From the NCBI RefSeq assembly GCF_001277195.1, contig NZ_CP012268.1, positions 124,001 to 188,000 on the forward strand: a stretch of 64,000 nucleotides of DNA, read 5' to 3'. Under the pieces are notes generated by a model that worked only from the letters and a program-made list of their open reading frames with translations, had not been told where the DNA came from and ran no database searches. The position numbers and the translations under genes were made by a program. Shown one piece after another: positions 51,582 to 62,982 of the stretch (position 1 is its first letter; each line of letters opens with the position of its first letter). This DNA comes from Cronobacter muytjensii ATCC 51329 (GTDB taxonomy: Bacteria; Pseudomonadota; Gammaproteobacteria; Enterobacterales; Enterobacteriaceae).

Positions 51582-52250
51582 ATGCTGACGGTCCATCATC
51601 TGAATAACTCCCGCTCGCAGCGCATTCTTTTTGCGCTGGAAGAGCTGGGTCTGCCCTATGAGCTGGTGCGTTACCAGCGCGAGCCCACCATGCTGGCGCC
51701 GCCTGCGCTGAAGAAAGTGCATCCGCTTGGCAAATCGCCGGTGCTGGAAGATAACGGCCATAAAATTATCGAGTCCGGCGCCATTCTGGAATATCTCCAG
51801 GAGACCTATGACGCCACGCAGCGCCTGAAGCCGCAGGATGCCGAAGAAAAAATGCAGTACCGCATCTGGCTGCACTACGCCGAAGGATCGCTGATGCCGC
51901 TGCTGATGATGAAACTGGTTTTCAGCAGCCTCGGTAAAAAGCCGGTGCCGATAGGCTTTCGCACGCTCGGCAAAGCGCTCGGGCAGGGCGTACAAAAAGC
52001 CTGGCTGAATAAGCAGATCGCCACCCATACGCGCTTTATTGAGGATCATCTGACGCTACACCCGTGGTTTGCCGGACAGAGCTTCAGCATGGCCGATATT
52101 CAGATGAGCTTTCCGATTATCGCCCTGCTGGCGCGCAGCGATGCCGGCGAGTTCCGCCAGCTGCGCGCGTGGCTCAATAACCTGCAGGCGCGCCCGGCCT
52201 GGCAGCGCGCCATTGAAAAAGGCGGCCCGCTGGAGATCCCCGGCGGCTGA
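51582..52250 (+). CDS. Glutathione S-transferase family protein
   Basis: A 222-residue GST. The N-terminal thioredoxin-like domain has N-N-S-R-S-Q-R-I-L-F-A-L-E-E-L-G-L-P-Y-E, the cis-proline segment S-P-V-L-E-D and E-S-G-A-I-L-E-Y-L. The all-helical C-terminal domain includes F-S-M-A-D-I-Q-M-S-F. The catalytic residue is probably the serine near residue 10. Absent from E. coli K-12 at this site but present in other Enterobacteriaceae next to soxR. SoxS control is possible but no box was identified. Confidence 0.88.
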   Translation: MLTVHHLNNSRSQRILFALEELGLPYELVRYQREPTMLAPPALKKVHPLGKSPVLEDNGHKIIESGAILEYLQETYDATQRLKPQDAEEKMQYRIWLHYAEGSLMPLLMMKLVFSSLGKKPVPIGFRTLGKALGQGVQKAWLNKQIATHTRFIEDHLTLHPWFAGQSFSMADIQMSFPIIALLARSDAGEFRQLRAWLNNLQARPAWQRAIEKGGPLEIPGG

Positions 52251-52258
52251 CGCTCCCC

Positions 52259-52285
52259 GGCCTTCCCCGGAAGGCCATTTTTTTG
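52259..52285 (+). terminator. Intrinsic terminator of the GST gene
   Basis: GGCCTTCC/GGAAGGCC stem with a CC loop and ATTTTTTT tail, 9 bp after the stop. Confidence 0.88.
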
Positions 52286-52434
52286 CGCATCGACGATATC
52301 GTTTGCGCAGCCTACGCTGAATTATTCATCAGCCAGCGCAGGTTTTTGGCAAAAGCCGTAAAGTTCAGTTGAAAATCCCCGTCCGGAGGCTGGATAATCG
52401 TTTGCCTTAAAATTTTGCCGTTTTTTGCGCGTGG

Positions 52435-52450
52435 AGTTAAACGTTTGCTT
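52435..52450. promoter_or_regulatory. PurR-type operator candidate upstream of ghxP
   Basis: AGTTAAACGTTTGCTT resembles the PurR consensus ACGCAAACGTTTGCGT around the central AAACGTTTGC. Other CGTTTG motifs occur nearby at 52299, 52399 and 52492, making a small cluster in this otherwise gene-free 315-bp gap. Confidence 0.5.
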
Positions 52451-52565
52451 TTTGTGGCCATTTCAACACCACAAACAGAACGCAGGGAGTTAACGTTTGA
52501 TCCGCAGCGGGTTGTTTGCCACGCGCGAGTTATAAAAAATACTCACTTTCAGGGGATGTCTCATT

Positions 52566-53915
52566 ATGTCTACGCCTTCTGCGCGTAACGGCGGTTCGCT
52601 CGACGCCTTCTTTAAAATTTCCGCACGCGGCAGCAATGTCCGTCAGGAAGTCGTTGCCGGTCTCACCACGTTTCTGGCGATGGTCTATTCGGTGATTGTC
52701 GTGCCGGGCATGCTCGGCAAAGCGGGCTTTCCGCCTGCCGCCGTGTTCGTCGCCACCTGTCTGGTCGCAGGCGTCGGCTCCATCGTCATGGGGCTGTGGG
52801 CAAATCTGCCGCTCGCTATCGGTTGCGCCATCTCGCTGACCGCGTTTACCGCGTTTAGCCTGGTGCTCGGCCAGCACATCAGCGTGCCGGTCGCGCTCGG
52901 CGCGGTTTTCCTGATGGGCGTACTGTTTACCGTCATTTCCGCGACCGGCATTCGCAGCTGGATCCTGCGCAACCTGCCGCAGGGCGTGGCGCACGGCACC
53001 GGTATCGGCATTGGCCTGTTCCTGCTGCTGATTGCCGCCAACGGCGTGGGCCTGGTCATCAAGAACCCGCTCGACGGCCTGCCGGTGGCGCTCGGTCATT
53101 TCGCGAGCTTCCCGGTGATCATGTCGCTTATCGGTCTGGCGGTGATTATCGGGCTGGAAAAACTCAAAGTGCCGGGCGGCATTCTGCTCACCATCATCGG
53201 CATCTCTGTGGTGGGCCTGATTTTCGACCCGACGGTGAAATTCACAGGCCTGTTCGCGATGCCGTCGCTGAGCGATGAGCACGGCAATTCGCTGATCGGC
53301 AGCCTCGATATCATGGGCGCGCTCGACCCGGTCGTGATCCCAAGCGTGCTGGCGCTGGTCATGACGGCGGTATTTGACGCCACCGGCACCATCCGCGCGG
53401 TCGCAGGCCAGGCGAATCTGCTGGATAAAGACGGCCAGATTATCGATGGCGGCAAAGCGCTGACGACGGATTCGCTCTCCAGCGTCTTCTCGGGTCTGGT
53501 GGGCGCGGCTCCGGCGGCGGTCTACATCGAATCCGCCGCAGGCACTGCCGCGGGCGGCAAAACCGGCCTGACGGCGATCACCGTCGGCGTGCTGTTCCTG
53601 CTGATCCTGTTCCTCTCGCCGCTCTCTTACCTGGTGCCGGCTTACGCTACCGCGCCGGCGCTGATGTATGTCGGCCTGCTGATGCTCAGCAACGTGGCGA
53701 AAATCGATTTCAACGATTTCGTTGACGCGATGGCTGGCCTTATCACCGCGGTATTTATCGTCCTGACCTGCAACATCGTCACCGGCATTATGATCGGTTT
53801 CGCGTCGCTGGTGATTGGCCGCCTGGTTTCCGGCGAGTTCCGTAAGCTCAATATCGGCACCGTGGTTATCGCCATTGCGCTGGTCGCTTTCTACGCGGGC
53901 GGCTGGGCAATCTAA
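52566..53915 (+). CDS. ghxP: Guanine/hypoxanthine permease GhxP
   Basis: A 449-residue proton-linked purine permease of the NCS2/AzgA subfamily, same length as E. coli GhxP (YjcD). About 12-14 membrane segments; conserved A-F-T-A-F-S-L-V and V-F-D-A-T-G-T-I-R-A-V motifs and E-S-A-A-G-T-A-A-G-G-K-T-G in the transport core. It stands alone with its own promoter region and terminator. Confidence 0.96.
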   Translation: MSTPSARNGGSLDAFFKISARGSNVRQEVVAGLTTFLAMVYSVIVVPGMLGKAGFPPAAVFVATCLVAGVGSIVMGLWANLPLAIGCAISLTAFTAFSLVLGQHISVPVALGAVFLMGVLFTVISATGIRSWILRNLPQGVAHGTGIGIGLFLLLIAANGVGLVIKNPLDGLPVALGHFASFPVIMSLIGLAVIIGLEKLKVPGGILLTIIGISVVGLIFDPTVKFTGLFAMPSLSDEHGNSLIGSLDIMGALDPVVIPSVLALVMTAVFDATGTIRAVAGQANLLDKDGQIIDGGKALTTDSLSSVFSGLVGAAPAAVYIESAAGTAAGGKTGLTAITVGVLFLLILFLSPLSYLVPAYATAPALMYVGLLMLSNVAKIDFNDFVDAMAGLITAVFIVLTCNIVTGIMIGFASLVIGRLVSGEFRKLNIGTVVIAIALVAFYAGGWAI

Positions 53916-53928
53916 ATATTCCTTTAAC

Positions 53929-53956
53929 AAAGCGGGCTACGGCCCGCTTTTTCCGG
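53929..53956 (+). terminator. Intrinsic terminator of ghxP
   Basis: AAAGCGGGC/GCCCGCTTT stem with a TACG loop and T tail. Confidence 0.88.
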
Positions 53957-54053
53957 CCCTCACGGCACAACCTGGTTCCTTTTCCGGCGCGTCAATGTTC
54001 TATTATCAGGGGTGAGTCTTTCATCACAGATAACAAGGAGCCGCACTGACCGC

Positions 54054-55700
54054 ATGGAAATCTTCTTTACCATCCTCATTATGACCCTCATGGTCTCGCT
54101 CTCCGGCGTCGTGACCCGCATGTTGCCGTTTCAGATCCCGCTGCCGCTGATGCAGATAGCCATCGGTGCGCTGCTCGCCTGGCCTACGTTTGGTCTGCAC
54201 GTTGACTTCAACCCGGAGCTGTTCCTGGTCCTGTTCATTCCGCCGCTGCTGTTTGCCGACGGCTGGAAAACGCCGACCCGCGAATTTCTCGATCATGGCC
54301 GTGAAATCATCGGCCTCGCGCTGGCGCTGGTGGTGCTCACCGTCGTCGGCATCGGTTTTCTCATCTACTGGATGGTGCCAGGCATCCCGCTGATCCCCGC
54401 GTTCGCGCTCGCAGCCGTGCTGTCGCCCACCGATGCGGTGGCGCTCTCCGGCATCGTCGGCGAAGGTCGCATTCCGAAAAAAATCATGGGGATTTTGCAG
54501 GGCGAGGCGCTGATGAATGACGCCTCTGGTCTGGTGTCCCTGAAGTTCGCCGTCGCGGTCGCGATGGGCACGATGGTCTTTACGGTGGGCGGCGCGTCGC
54601 TGGAGTTTTTAAAAGTGGCGATTGGCGGCCTGCTCGCCGGTATCGCCGTCAGCTGGCTGTATGGCCGCTCGCTGCGTTTGCTGAGCCGCTGGGGCGGCGA
54701 TGAGCCCGCCACGCAGATCGTTCTGCTGTTTCTGCTGCCGTTCGCGTCCTACCTGATTGCCGAACATATCGGCTTCTCCGGCATTCTGGCCGCGGTGGCC
54801 GCCGGGATGACCATCACCCGCTCCGGCGTGATGCGCACCGCGCCGCTGGCGATGCGCCTGCGCGCCAACAGCGTCTGGTCGATGCTGGAGTTTGTGTTTA
54901 ACGGCATGGTTTTCCTGATGCTCGGTCTGCAATTGCCAGGCATTATGGAGACCTCGCTCGCCGCCGCCGAACTGGATCCGAACGTGGAAACCTGGATGCT
55001 GTTCATGGATATCGTCCTCATTTACGGGGCGCTGATTGGCGTGCGTTTCCTGTGGCTGTGGATTATGAAGCGCTTTAGCCTGCGTTTTCTTAAGAAGAAG
55101 CCGCTGACGTTTGGCGCGTACTCCACGCGTGAGCTGCTGGTCGCCTCGTTCGCCGGGGTGCGCGGGGCGATTACGCTTGCCGGTGTGCTCTCGATCCCGC
55201 TGCTGCTGCCGGACGGCTCGCCCTTCCCGGCGCGCTATGAGCTGGTGTTCCTCGCGGCGGGCGTCATTCTCTTCTCGCTGTTTGTCGGCGTGATCCTGCT
55301 GCCCATTTTGCTGCAACAGGTTGAAACGCCGGACCACGGACTGGCTCATAAAGAAGAGCGTATGGCGCGTGCGGTAACGGCGGAAGTAGCGATTACGGCC
55401 ATCCAGAAAATGGAAGAGCGTCTGGCTGCCAATACCGAAGAGAACATCGACGATCAGTTGCTAAAAGAGGTTTCGGCGCGTGTCGTCGGGAACCTGCGCC
55501 GCCGCGCCGACGGGCGCAACGACGTGGAAAACAGCGAGCTTGAGGAAAACCTTGAGCGTCGTTTCCGTCTTACCGCGTTGCGTGCGGAGCGCGCCGAGCT
55601 GTACCACCTGCGCGCCACGCGGCAAATCAGCAACGAGACGCTGCAGAAAATGCTGCACGATATGGACTTGCTGGAAGCGCTGCTGATGGAGCGTAAATAA
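54054..55700 (+). CDS. yjcE: YjcE, CPA1-family Na+/H+ antiporter
   Basis: A 548-residue inner-membrane antiporter (549 in E. coli). About 12 membrane helices are followed by a hydrophilic tail from residue ~430, rich in charged helices. The ion-binding region is S-P-T-D-A-V-A-L-S-G-I-V and N-D-A-S-G-L-V-S in the CPA1 pattern (T-D and N-D). Start chosen at M-E-I-F-F-T-I by homology; 14 more codons are open upstream. Confidence 0.93.
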   Translation: MEIFFTILIMTLMVSLSGVVTRMLPFQIPLPLMQIAIGALLAWPTFGLHVDFNPELFLVLFIPPLLFADGWKTPTREFLDHGREIIGLALALVVLTVVGIGFLIYWMVPGIPLIPAFALAAVLSPTDAVALSGIVGEGRIPKKIMGILQGEALMNDASGLVSLKFAVAVAMGTMVFTVGGASLEFLKVAIGGLLAGIAVSWLYGRSLRLLSRWGGDEPATQIVLLFLLPFASYLIAEHIGFSGILAAVAAGMTITRSGVMRTAPLAMRLRANSVWSMLEFVFNGMVFLMLGLQLPGIMETSLAAAELDPNVETWMLFMDIVLIYGALIGVRFLWLWIMKRFSLRFLKKKPLTFGAYSTRELLVASFAGVRGAITLAGVLSIPLLLPDGSPFPARYELVFLAAGVILFSLFVGVILLPILLQQVETPDHGLAHKEERMARAVTAEVAITAIQKMEERLAANTEENIDDQLLKEVSARVVGNLRRRADGRNDVENSELEENLERRFRLTALRAERAELYHLRATRQISNETLQKMLHDMDLLEALLMERK

Positions 55701-55705
55701 CACTA

Positions 55706-55733
55706 ACCGCCGGGCTTGCCCGGCGGTTTTTTG
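55706..55733. terminator. Terminator between yjcE and the Gfo/Idh gene
   Basis: AACCGCCGGGC/GCCCGGCGGTT stem followed by TTTTTT on the plus strand, between convergent genes. Confidence 0.9.
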
Positions 55734-57029
55734 TTATCGTCCCTGAAGCCGCCGCACCAGCTCGAACTCCCTGAAGTTCACCGGCCGCTGTTGCTGCATT
55801 GAGAGATTCCCGGCGATGCCCGTCAGAATCGACATCGCGCCCGCGCGGTGATCGGCGGCGCGTTGCAGCGGGTCATCGCCCGGTTCGCCAAAGAGATCCG
55901 CCAGCATCGCATTATCACCGCCGCCGTGACCGCCTTCGCCGAGCGTAAAATCCGCTTTCCAGGGTGCGGCGAACATCGGGTACACCGTGATATCGCAGCG
56001 ATCGAGGCTCCCTTCGGCTTCGCGCAGCCCGCCGCCGTTAACATAGGAGTTCTCCACCAGCTTCATCTCAAGCCGCCCGCGGCTACCGTTAAACACCACG
56101 TTCAGCCCCTCCTGCGGCAGATACGCGTTGAGCGAATACGTCATCTGCGTCTGGTTCTGGTATTTCACCAGCACCGAGAGCGTGTCTTCAATGGTGATAC
56201 CGTCGCTAAAGACGCTCTGATCGCGAAAGTAGCTATCCTCATGTTCGGCATCCAGATAGAGCGCTTTTAGCTGCGCGCTCTCTTCCATATGCAGCGCGAA
56301 TGGGTCGTCTTTCGCCGCCGCATAGCCGTGGGCGCGCGGGTAGAAGGACGAGACGCCGCGCTTCTCGGCGTTTTCCCGGCCATAAAAGCGTAGCGCGCCC
56401 TCCGCGTATACGCGCTCCGGGTAACTGCCGAGCCAGAAGTTCATCAGGTCGAAATGGTGCGTGGATTTATGCACCAGCAGGCCGCCGCTGTTGCGCTTCT
56501 CCCGGTGCCAGCGGCGGAAATAATCCGCGCCATGTTCCGTGTTCAGCAGCCACTCGAAATGCACCGAAAACACGTCGCCGATGGTGCCGCTCATTAGCAG
56601 TTCGCGCACTTTGCTGTGGTGCGGCGCGTAACGGTAGTTGAAGGTGACGCGCACCTGGCGGCCCGTCTCTTCGATGGCGTCGAGGATACGCAGCGCGCGC
56701 GTTTCATCAATGGTCATCGGTTTTTCGGTAATGACATCACAGCCCGCGTGGAGCGCGCGCACGATATAGTCGTCATGGGTGCGGTCGATCGTGGTGACGA
56801 TAAGGGTATCGGGCTGCGTCTCCTGGATCATGGTTTCAAACTGTTGCGCAGCAAAGCAGGGCACCGGCGGCGCGCCCGCCTTTTCCAGCAGGCTGTTGGC
56901 GTAGCGCATACGGGTGTGGTTGGTGTCGCAAAAGGCGACCATCCGCGCGCTGTCGCGAAATGTCCTGCCGACAGCCTCGATATACATCCCGGCGCGCCCG
57001 CCGGTTCCCACCAGGGCGTATTTCTTCAT
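55734..57029 (-). CDS. Gfo/Idh/MocA family oxidoreductase
   Basis: A 431-residue NAD(P)-dependent dehydrogenase of the glucose-fructose oxidoreductase/inositol dehydrogenase family. Rossmann motif is V-G-T-G-G-R-A-G-M-Y near the N terminus, E-K-P (T-E-K-P-M-T) around residue 100, and G-G-L-L-V-H-K-S-T-H-H-F-D with the catalytic-region lysine/histidine around 182-195. The substrate is unknown, probably a sugar or sugar-alcohol derivative. It is a single gene with no linked transporter. E. coli has yjcF at this position, an unrelated pentapeptide protein. Confidence 0.85.
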   Translation of the reverse strand: MKKYALVGTGGRAGMYIEAVGRTFRDSARMVAFCDTNHTRMRYANSLLEKAGAPPVPCFAAQQFETMIQETQPDTLIVTTIDRTHDDYIVRALHAGCDVITEKPMTIDETRALRILDAIEETGRQVRVTFNYRYAPHHSKVRELLMSGTIGDVFSVHFEWLLNTEHGADYFRRWHREKRNSGGLLVHKSTHHFDLMNFWLGSYPERVYAEGALRFYGRENAEKRGVSSFYPRAHGYAAAKDDPFALHMEESAQLKALYLDAEHEDSYFRDQSVFSDGITIEDTLSVLVKYQNQTQMTYSLNAYLPQEGLNVVFNGSRGRLEMKLVENSYVNGGGLREAEGSLDRCDITVYPMFAAPWKADFTLGEGGHGGGDNAMLADLFGEPGDDPLQRAADHRAGAMSILTGIAGNLSMQQQRPVNFREFELVRRLQGR

Positions 57030-57170
57030 AGCGTCCTCTCAGCAAAAGGGAATGTCGTATGGATAAAATAAAAACGTCGTTTCATTTTGCTAATGTAGCG
57101 CTATCGGCAGGTTTGGATATGGCGGAGGGGGAAAAATGTGATCCCCGGCCGCAATGGCCGGGGGAAGGGG

Positions 57171-58820
57171 TTAGTGCGAGCGGCCCTGTTCGATGCCAAG
57201 ACCGGTCTGCGAGCGGATAAACTGCGCGCGGAACTGCTCGCGCTCCAGGTTGCCCTCCGGGCTGTTATCGGTCGCCGAGAAAATCCAGATGCCGATAAAC
57301 GCGACGGCGATGGAGAACAACGCTGGGTACTCATACGGGAACACCGGCGCGCTATGGCCGAGCACCTGCACCCAGACGGTCGGGCCAAGCACCATCAGGA
57401 TGACGGCCGTCAGGAGGCCCAGCCAGCCGCCAATCATCGCGCCACGGGTGGTCAGCTTCGACCAGTACATGGAGAGCAGAATTATCGGGAAATTACAGCT
57501 GGCGGCAATCGAGAACGCCAGGCCCACCATGAAGGCGATATTCTGTTTCTCAAAGAGGATGCCGAGCAAAATAGCCACCACGCCGAGCACCAGCACGGTG
57601 ATTTTCGATACCCGTAGCTCTTCACGCTCGGTCGCGCCCTTGCGGAACACGTTGGCGTAGAGATCATGCGATACCGCCGAAGCGCCCGCGAGCGTCAGGC
57701 CGGCGACCACCGCCAGGATGGTGGCGAAAGCGACCGCCGAGATAAAGCCCAGGAACAGATTGCCGCCCACCGCGTCGGCCAGATGCACCGCCGCCATATT
57801 GTTGCCGCCAATCAGCGCGCCGGCGGCGTCTTTAAAGGCCGGGTTGGCTCCCACCAGCATGATGGCGCCAAAGCCGATGATAAAGGTCAGAATGTAGAAG
57901 TAACCCATAAAACCGGTGGCGTAAAAGACGCTTTTACGCGCTTCGCGGGCATCGCTGACCGTGAAAAAGCGCATCAGAATATGCGGCAGACCCGCGGTGC
58001 CGAACATCAGTCCAAGGCCGAGCGAGAGCGCCGAGACCGGATCTTTCACCAGCCCGCCAGGGCTCATGATGGCGCTGCCTTTCGGGTGCACCGCCATCGC
58101 CTCAGAGAACAGATTGTTGAAGCTGAAACCGACATGCTTCATCACCATAAACGCCATAAAGCTTGCGCCAAACAGCAGCAGCACGGCTTTGATAATCTGC
58201 ACCCAGGTGGTCGCCAGCATGCCGCCGAAGAGCACGTACATCACCATCAGCACGCCTACCAGCACCACGGCGACGTGATAGTTGAGGCCGAACAGCAGCT
58301 CAATCAGCTTGCCCGCGCCGACCATCTGCGCAATGAGATAGAGCGCCACTACCACCAGCGAGCCGCAGGCGGAAAGCAGGCGAATGGGCCGCTGCTTCAG
58401 ACGGTAAGAGGCGACATCCGCGAAGGTATAGCGCCCGAGGTTGCGCAACCGCTCGGCGATTAAAAACAGAATAATCGGCCAGCCTACCAGGAAGCCCAGC
58501 GAGTAAATCAGCCCGTCGTAGCCTGACGTGTAAACCAGTGCGGAAATCCCCAGAAAAGACGCGGCGGACATAAAATCGCCAGCAATCGCAAGGCCGTTCT
58601 GGAAGCCGGTAATGTTGCCGCCCGCCGTATAATAATCGCTGCGCGAGCGGGTGCGTTTTGAGGCCCAGTATGTGATGCCAAGCGTCAGCGCCACGAAAAT
58701 CAGGAACATGATTATCGCCTGCCAGTTGGTCGGCTGGCGCTCAACATTACCGGTGAGCGCGTCAGCCAGGACCGCGGGCGACAGGGTCATCAGCAGCGGA
58801 AAAAGCATCCTTTTCATCAT
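57171..58820 (-). CDS. actP: Acetate/glycolate:cation symporter ActP
   Basis: A 549-residue sodium:solute symporter-family permease, the E. coli length, with a cleavable-looking signal (T-L-S-P-A-V-L-A-D-A) and about 13 membrane segments. It takes up acetate and glycolate. The start overlaps the yjcH stop (ATGA), so translation is coupled in acs-yjcH-actP. Either of two adjacent ATG codons could be used. Confidence 0.96.
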   Translation of the reverse strand: MMKRMLFPLLMTLSPAVLADALTGNVERQPTNWQAIIMFLIFVALTLGITYWASKRTRSRSDYYTAGGNITGFQNGLAIAGDFMSAASFLGISALVYTSGYDGLIYSLGFLVGWPIILFLIAERLRNLGRYTFADVASYRLKQRPIRLLSACGSLVVVALYLIAQMVGAGKLIELLFGLNYHVAVVLVGVLMVMYVLFGGMLATTWVQIIKAVLLLFGASFMAFMVMKHVGFSFNNLFSEAMAVHPKGSAIMSPGGLVKDPVSALSLGLGLMFGTAGLPHILMRFFTVSDAREARKSVFYATGFMGYFYILTFIIGFGAIMLVGANPAFKDAAGALIGGNNMAAVHLADAVGGNLFLGFISAVAFATILAVVAGLTLAGASAVSHDLYANVFRKGATEREELRVSKITVLVLGVVAILLGILFEKQNIAFMVGLAFSIAASCNFPIILLSMYWSKLTTRGAMIGGWLGLLTAVILMVLGPTVWVQVLGHSAPVFPYEYPALFSIAVAFIGIWIFSATDNSPEGNLEREQFRAQFIRSQTGLGIEQGRSH

Positions 58821-59131
58821 GACTGCACCTCTTTGAGCACCGCATGGGTCAGACGGTCAAATTCGCTGTTGGCGCGCCAGACATAGACGCCCGTGAGAAT
58901 AAACGAAATCAGGATAACGCCGATGCCTATCGGAATGCCGCGCGTGACGCTGCTGCCAGGCGAGAGCGGCGTGCCGAGCCAGCCCGGCGCGAACGCGATA
59001 AGCAGGATAAAGCCGACGTAGATAATCAGCATGATGATGGACAGGATGAAGGCAAACCGTTGCCGTTTATGAACTAACTCCCTGTAAGGCGCACTGTTCT
59101 CTATCTGCTGACAAATATCGTTATTCATCAT
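58817..59131 (-). CDS. yjcH: YjcH, DUF485 membrane protein
   Basis: A 104-residue protein (same length as E. coli) with two membrane helices (about 25-50 and 60-85) and the DUF485 signature L-V-H-K-R-Q-R-F-A-F. It is always paired with actP and is presumed to assist the symporter; mechanism unknown. Confidence 0.94.
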   Translation of the reverse strand: MMNNDICQQIENSAPYRELVHKRQRFAFILSIIMLIIYVGFILLIAFAPGWLGTPLSPGSSVTRGIPIGIGVILISFILTGVYVWRANSEFDRLTHAVLKEVQS

Positions 59132-59181
59132 CGCAGTCTCCAGAAGTAGGGTAGGGGTTTTATTATCAGTAGGGTGATTTC

Positions 59182-59202
59182 CCCTCCCCGTTGCGGGGAG
59201 GG
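59182..59202 (-). repeat. Intercistronic hairpin between acs and yjcH
   Basis: CCCTCCCCG/CGGGGAGGG perfect 9-bp stem with a TTG loop, transcribed in the acs-yjcH-actP mRNA, 22 bp downstream of the acs stop. No T-run. It may stabilise acs mRNA relative to the rest. Confidence 0.65.
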
Positions 59203-59224
59203 AGCCGCCAGGAGCGGTGTTCGG

Positions 59225-61183
<1,959 letters not shown>

Positions 61184-61607
61184 GGCTTTTTTCTCCTTTT
61201 AGATGTTAATGATATGTCACGCAAAAGTTAAGAACAGGCTCGAGAATAGCTTTGTTTACTTTTTGGGCGGCAGATCACGCATTCCCGAAACTGCATGAAA
61301 ATTCATCAAACGAATCTTTCAAGGAAAATAATTGCTGTTAAGTATTATTTGCTGACTCGATTTTATAATCCTTTTAATAACATTGGCTTATAAGTGATTA
61401 TCGCGATAAATTAGGGTTATTAAGGCAAATTTCAGTGAATATGCCTGTTCTTAAAGGGTTGCGCAGGATGCCGTGCAAGTGGTACTGATTAAACGCGTTA
61501 AAAAACCCCACAATATCACCCAACGTTTGTCATACCCCTTTCAGCTTGCGTCGTTCTCATTCGAGCACGCGTGGGAATGGCGCTGTAATTTAGGAAGTAA
61601 AGTCGTT
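61184..61607. promoter_or_regulatory. Divergent acs-gltP control region
   Basis: About 420 bp, AT-rich, carrying the promoters of both genes. In E. coli acs transcription depends on CRP and is tuned by IHF/Fis; here TGATATGTCACG and CAGATCACG near acs resemble CRP half sites, but no full site is convincing. The E. coli nrfABCDEFG genes, which would lie here, are absent. Confidence 0.45.
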
Positions 61608-62921
61608 ATGAAAAACAGTAAAATCAGCCTGGCCTGGCAGATCCTGCTGGCCCTGGTGCTGGGTATTCTTCTGGGCAGTTTTCTTCATTATCAGACGGAT
61701 AGCCGTGAATGGCTGGTGACTAATCTCCTTTCGCCCGCAGGCGACATTTTTATTCATCTCATCAAAATGATTGTGGTGCCGATTGTTATCTCCACGCTGG
61801 TGGTCGGGATTGCCGGTGTCGGCGATGCGAAACAGCTTGGGCGCATCGGCGCGAAAACCATCCTCTATTTTGAAGTGATCACCACCGTCGCGATCGTGCT
61901 TGGCATTACGCTTGCGAACGTGTTTCAGCCAGGCAGCGGCATCGATATGTCGCAGCTGGCAGCGGTGGATATTTCAAAATATCAGCATACGACCGAAGAG
62001 GTGCAGAGCCACGCTCACGGCCTGATGGGTACCATTCTGTCGCTGGTGCCGACCAATATTTTCGCCTCGATGGCGAAAGGCGAAATGCTGCCCATCATCT
62101 TCTTCTCGGTCCTGTTCGGCTTAGGGCTGTCTTCGTTGCCGGCCGCACATCGTGAACCTCTGGTGACGGTGTTCCGCTCCGTGTCCGAAACCATGTTTAA
62201 AGTCACCCATATGGTGATGCGCTATGCACCGGTGGGGGTGTTTGCGCTGATCTCGGTAACAGTGGCGAACTTTGGTTTCGCATCGCTCTGGCCGCTCGCG
62301 AAACTGGTCATTCTGGTGTACGTGGCGATTCTGTTCTTCGCGCTGGTGGTGCTCGGCGCGGTGGCGCGGATGTGCGGGCTGCGCGTCTGGACGCTGATCC
62401 GCATTCTGAAAGATGAGCTGATTCTGGCCTACTCCACGGCAAGCTCTGAAAGCGTGCTGCCGCGTATTATCGAAAAAATGGAAGCCTATGGCGCGCCTGC
62501 TTCCATCACAAGCTTTGTAGTCCCTACCGGCTACTCCTTTAACCTCGACGGCTCCACGCTCTACCAGAGCATCGCGGCGATTTTCATCGCGCAGCTTTAC
62601 GGTATTGAGCTGTCGCTGGGCCAGGAAATTATCCTGGTGCTGACGCTGATGGTGACCTCAAAAGGGATCGCGGGCGTCCCGGGCGTCTCTTTTGTGGTGC
62701 TGCTGGCGACGCTTGGCAGCGTGGGCATTCCGCTGGAAGGCCTGGCCTTTATCGCGGGCGTTGACCGTATCCTCGACATGGCGCGCACCGCGCTGAACGT
62801 GGTGGGTAATGCGCTGGCGGTGCTGGTTATCGCCAAGTGGGAGCACAAATTCGACCGCAAAAAAGCGCAGGCTTATGAGCGCGAGGTGCTTGGCCGGTTC
62901 GACAGTACCGCCAACGATTAA
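61608..62921 (+). CDS. gltP: Glutamate/aspartate:proton symporter GltP
   Basis: A 437-residue DAACS-family carrier, the E. coli length, with eight membrane helices and two re-entrant loops. Signature motifs: A-Y-S-T-A-S-S-E-S-V-L-P in hairpin 1, and P-T-G-Y-S-F-N-L-D-G-S in helix 7 (the N-M-D-G-T equivalent). Start chosen at M-K-N-S-K-I-S-L-A-W-Q by homology, preceded by TAGGAAG; the frame is open 45 codons further upstream without support. Confidence 0.96.
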   Translation: MKNSKISLAWQILLALVLGILLGSFLHYQTDSREWLVTNLLSPAGDIFIHLIKMIVVPIVISTLVVGIAGVGDAKQLGRIGAKTILYFEVITTVAIVLGITLANVFQPGSGIDMSQLAAVDISKYQHTTEEVQSHAHGLMGTILSLVPTNIFASMAKGEMLPIIFFSVLFGLGLSSLPAAHREPLVTVFRSVSETMFKVTHMVMRYAPVGVFALISVTVANFGFASLWPLAKLVILVYVAILFFALVVLGAVARMCGLRVWTLIRILKDELILAYSTASSESVLPRIIEKMEAYGAPASITSFVVPTGYSFNLDGSTLYQSIAAIFIAQLYGIELSLGQEIILVLTLMVTSKGIAGVPGVSFVVLLATLGSVGIPLEGLAFIAGVDRILDMARTALNVVGNALAVLVIAKWEHKFDRKKAQAYEREVLGRFDSTAND

Positions 62922-62956
62922 CGTTCTGCGCTGAACGCCTGCAATTTAACGTACTG

Positions 62957-62982
62957 CAAACCCCGCTCCGGCGGGGTTTTTT
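62957..62982 (+). terminator. Intrinsic terminator of gltP
   Basis: AAACCCCGC/GCGGGGTTT stem with a TCCG loop and T-run, 35 bp after the stop. Confidence 0.9.

Noticed and set aside
51505..52565. SraL/RyjA small RNA near soxR
   Set aside because: E. coli and Salmonella encode it near soxR, but I could not match its conserved sequence; the only terminator here belongs to the GST gene.
52530..53930. 466-codon open frame antisense to ghxP
   Set aside because: Extremely charged Arg/His/Asp/Gln-rich translation, as expected from the complement of a membrane-protein gene.
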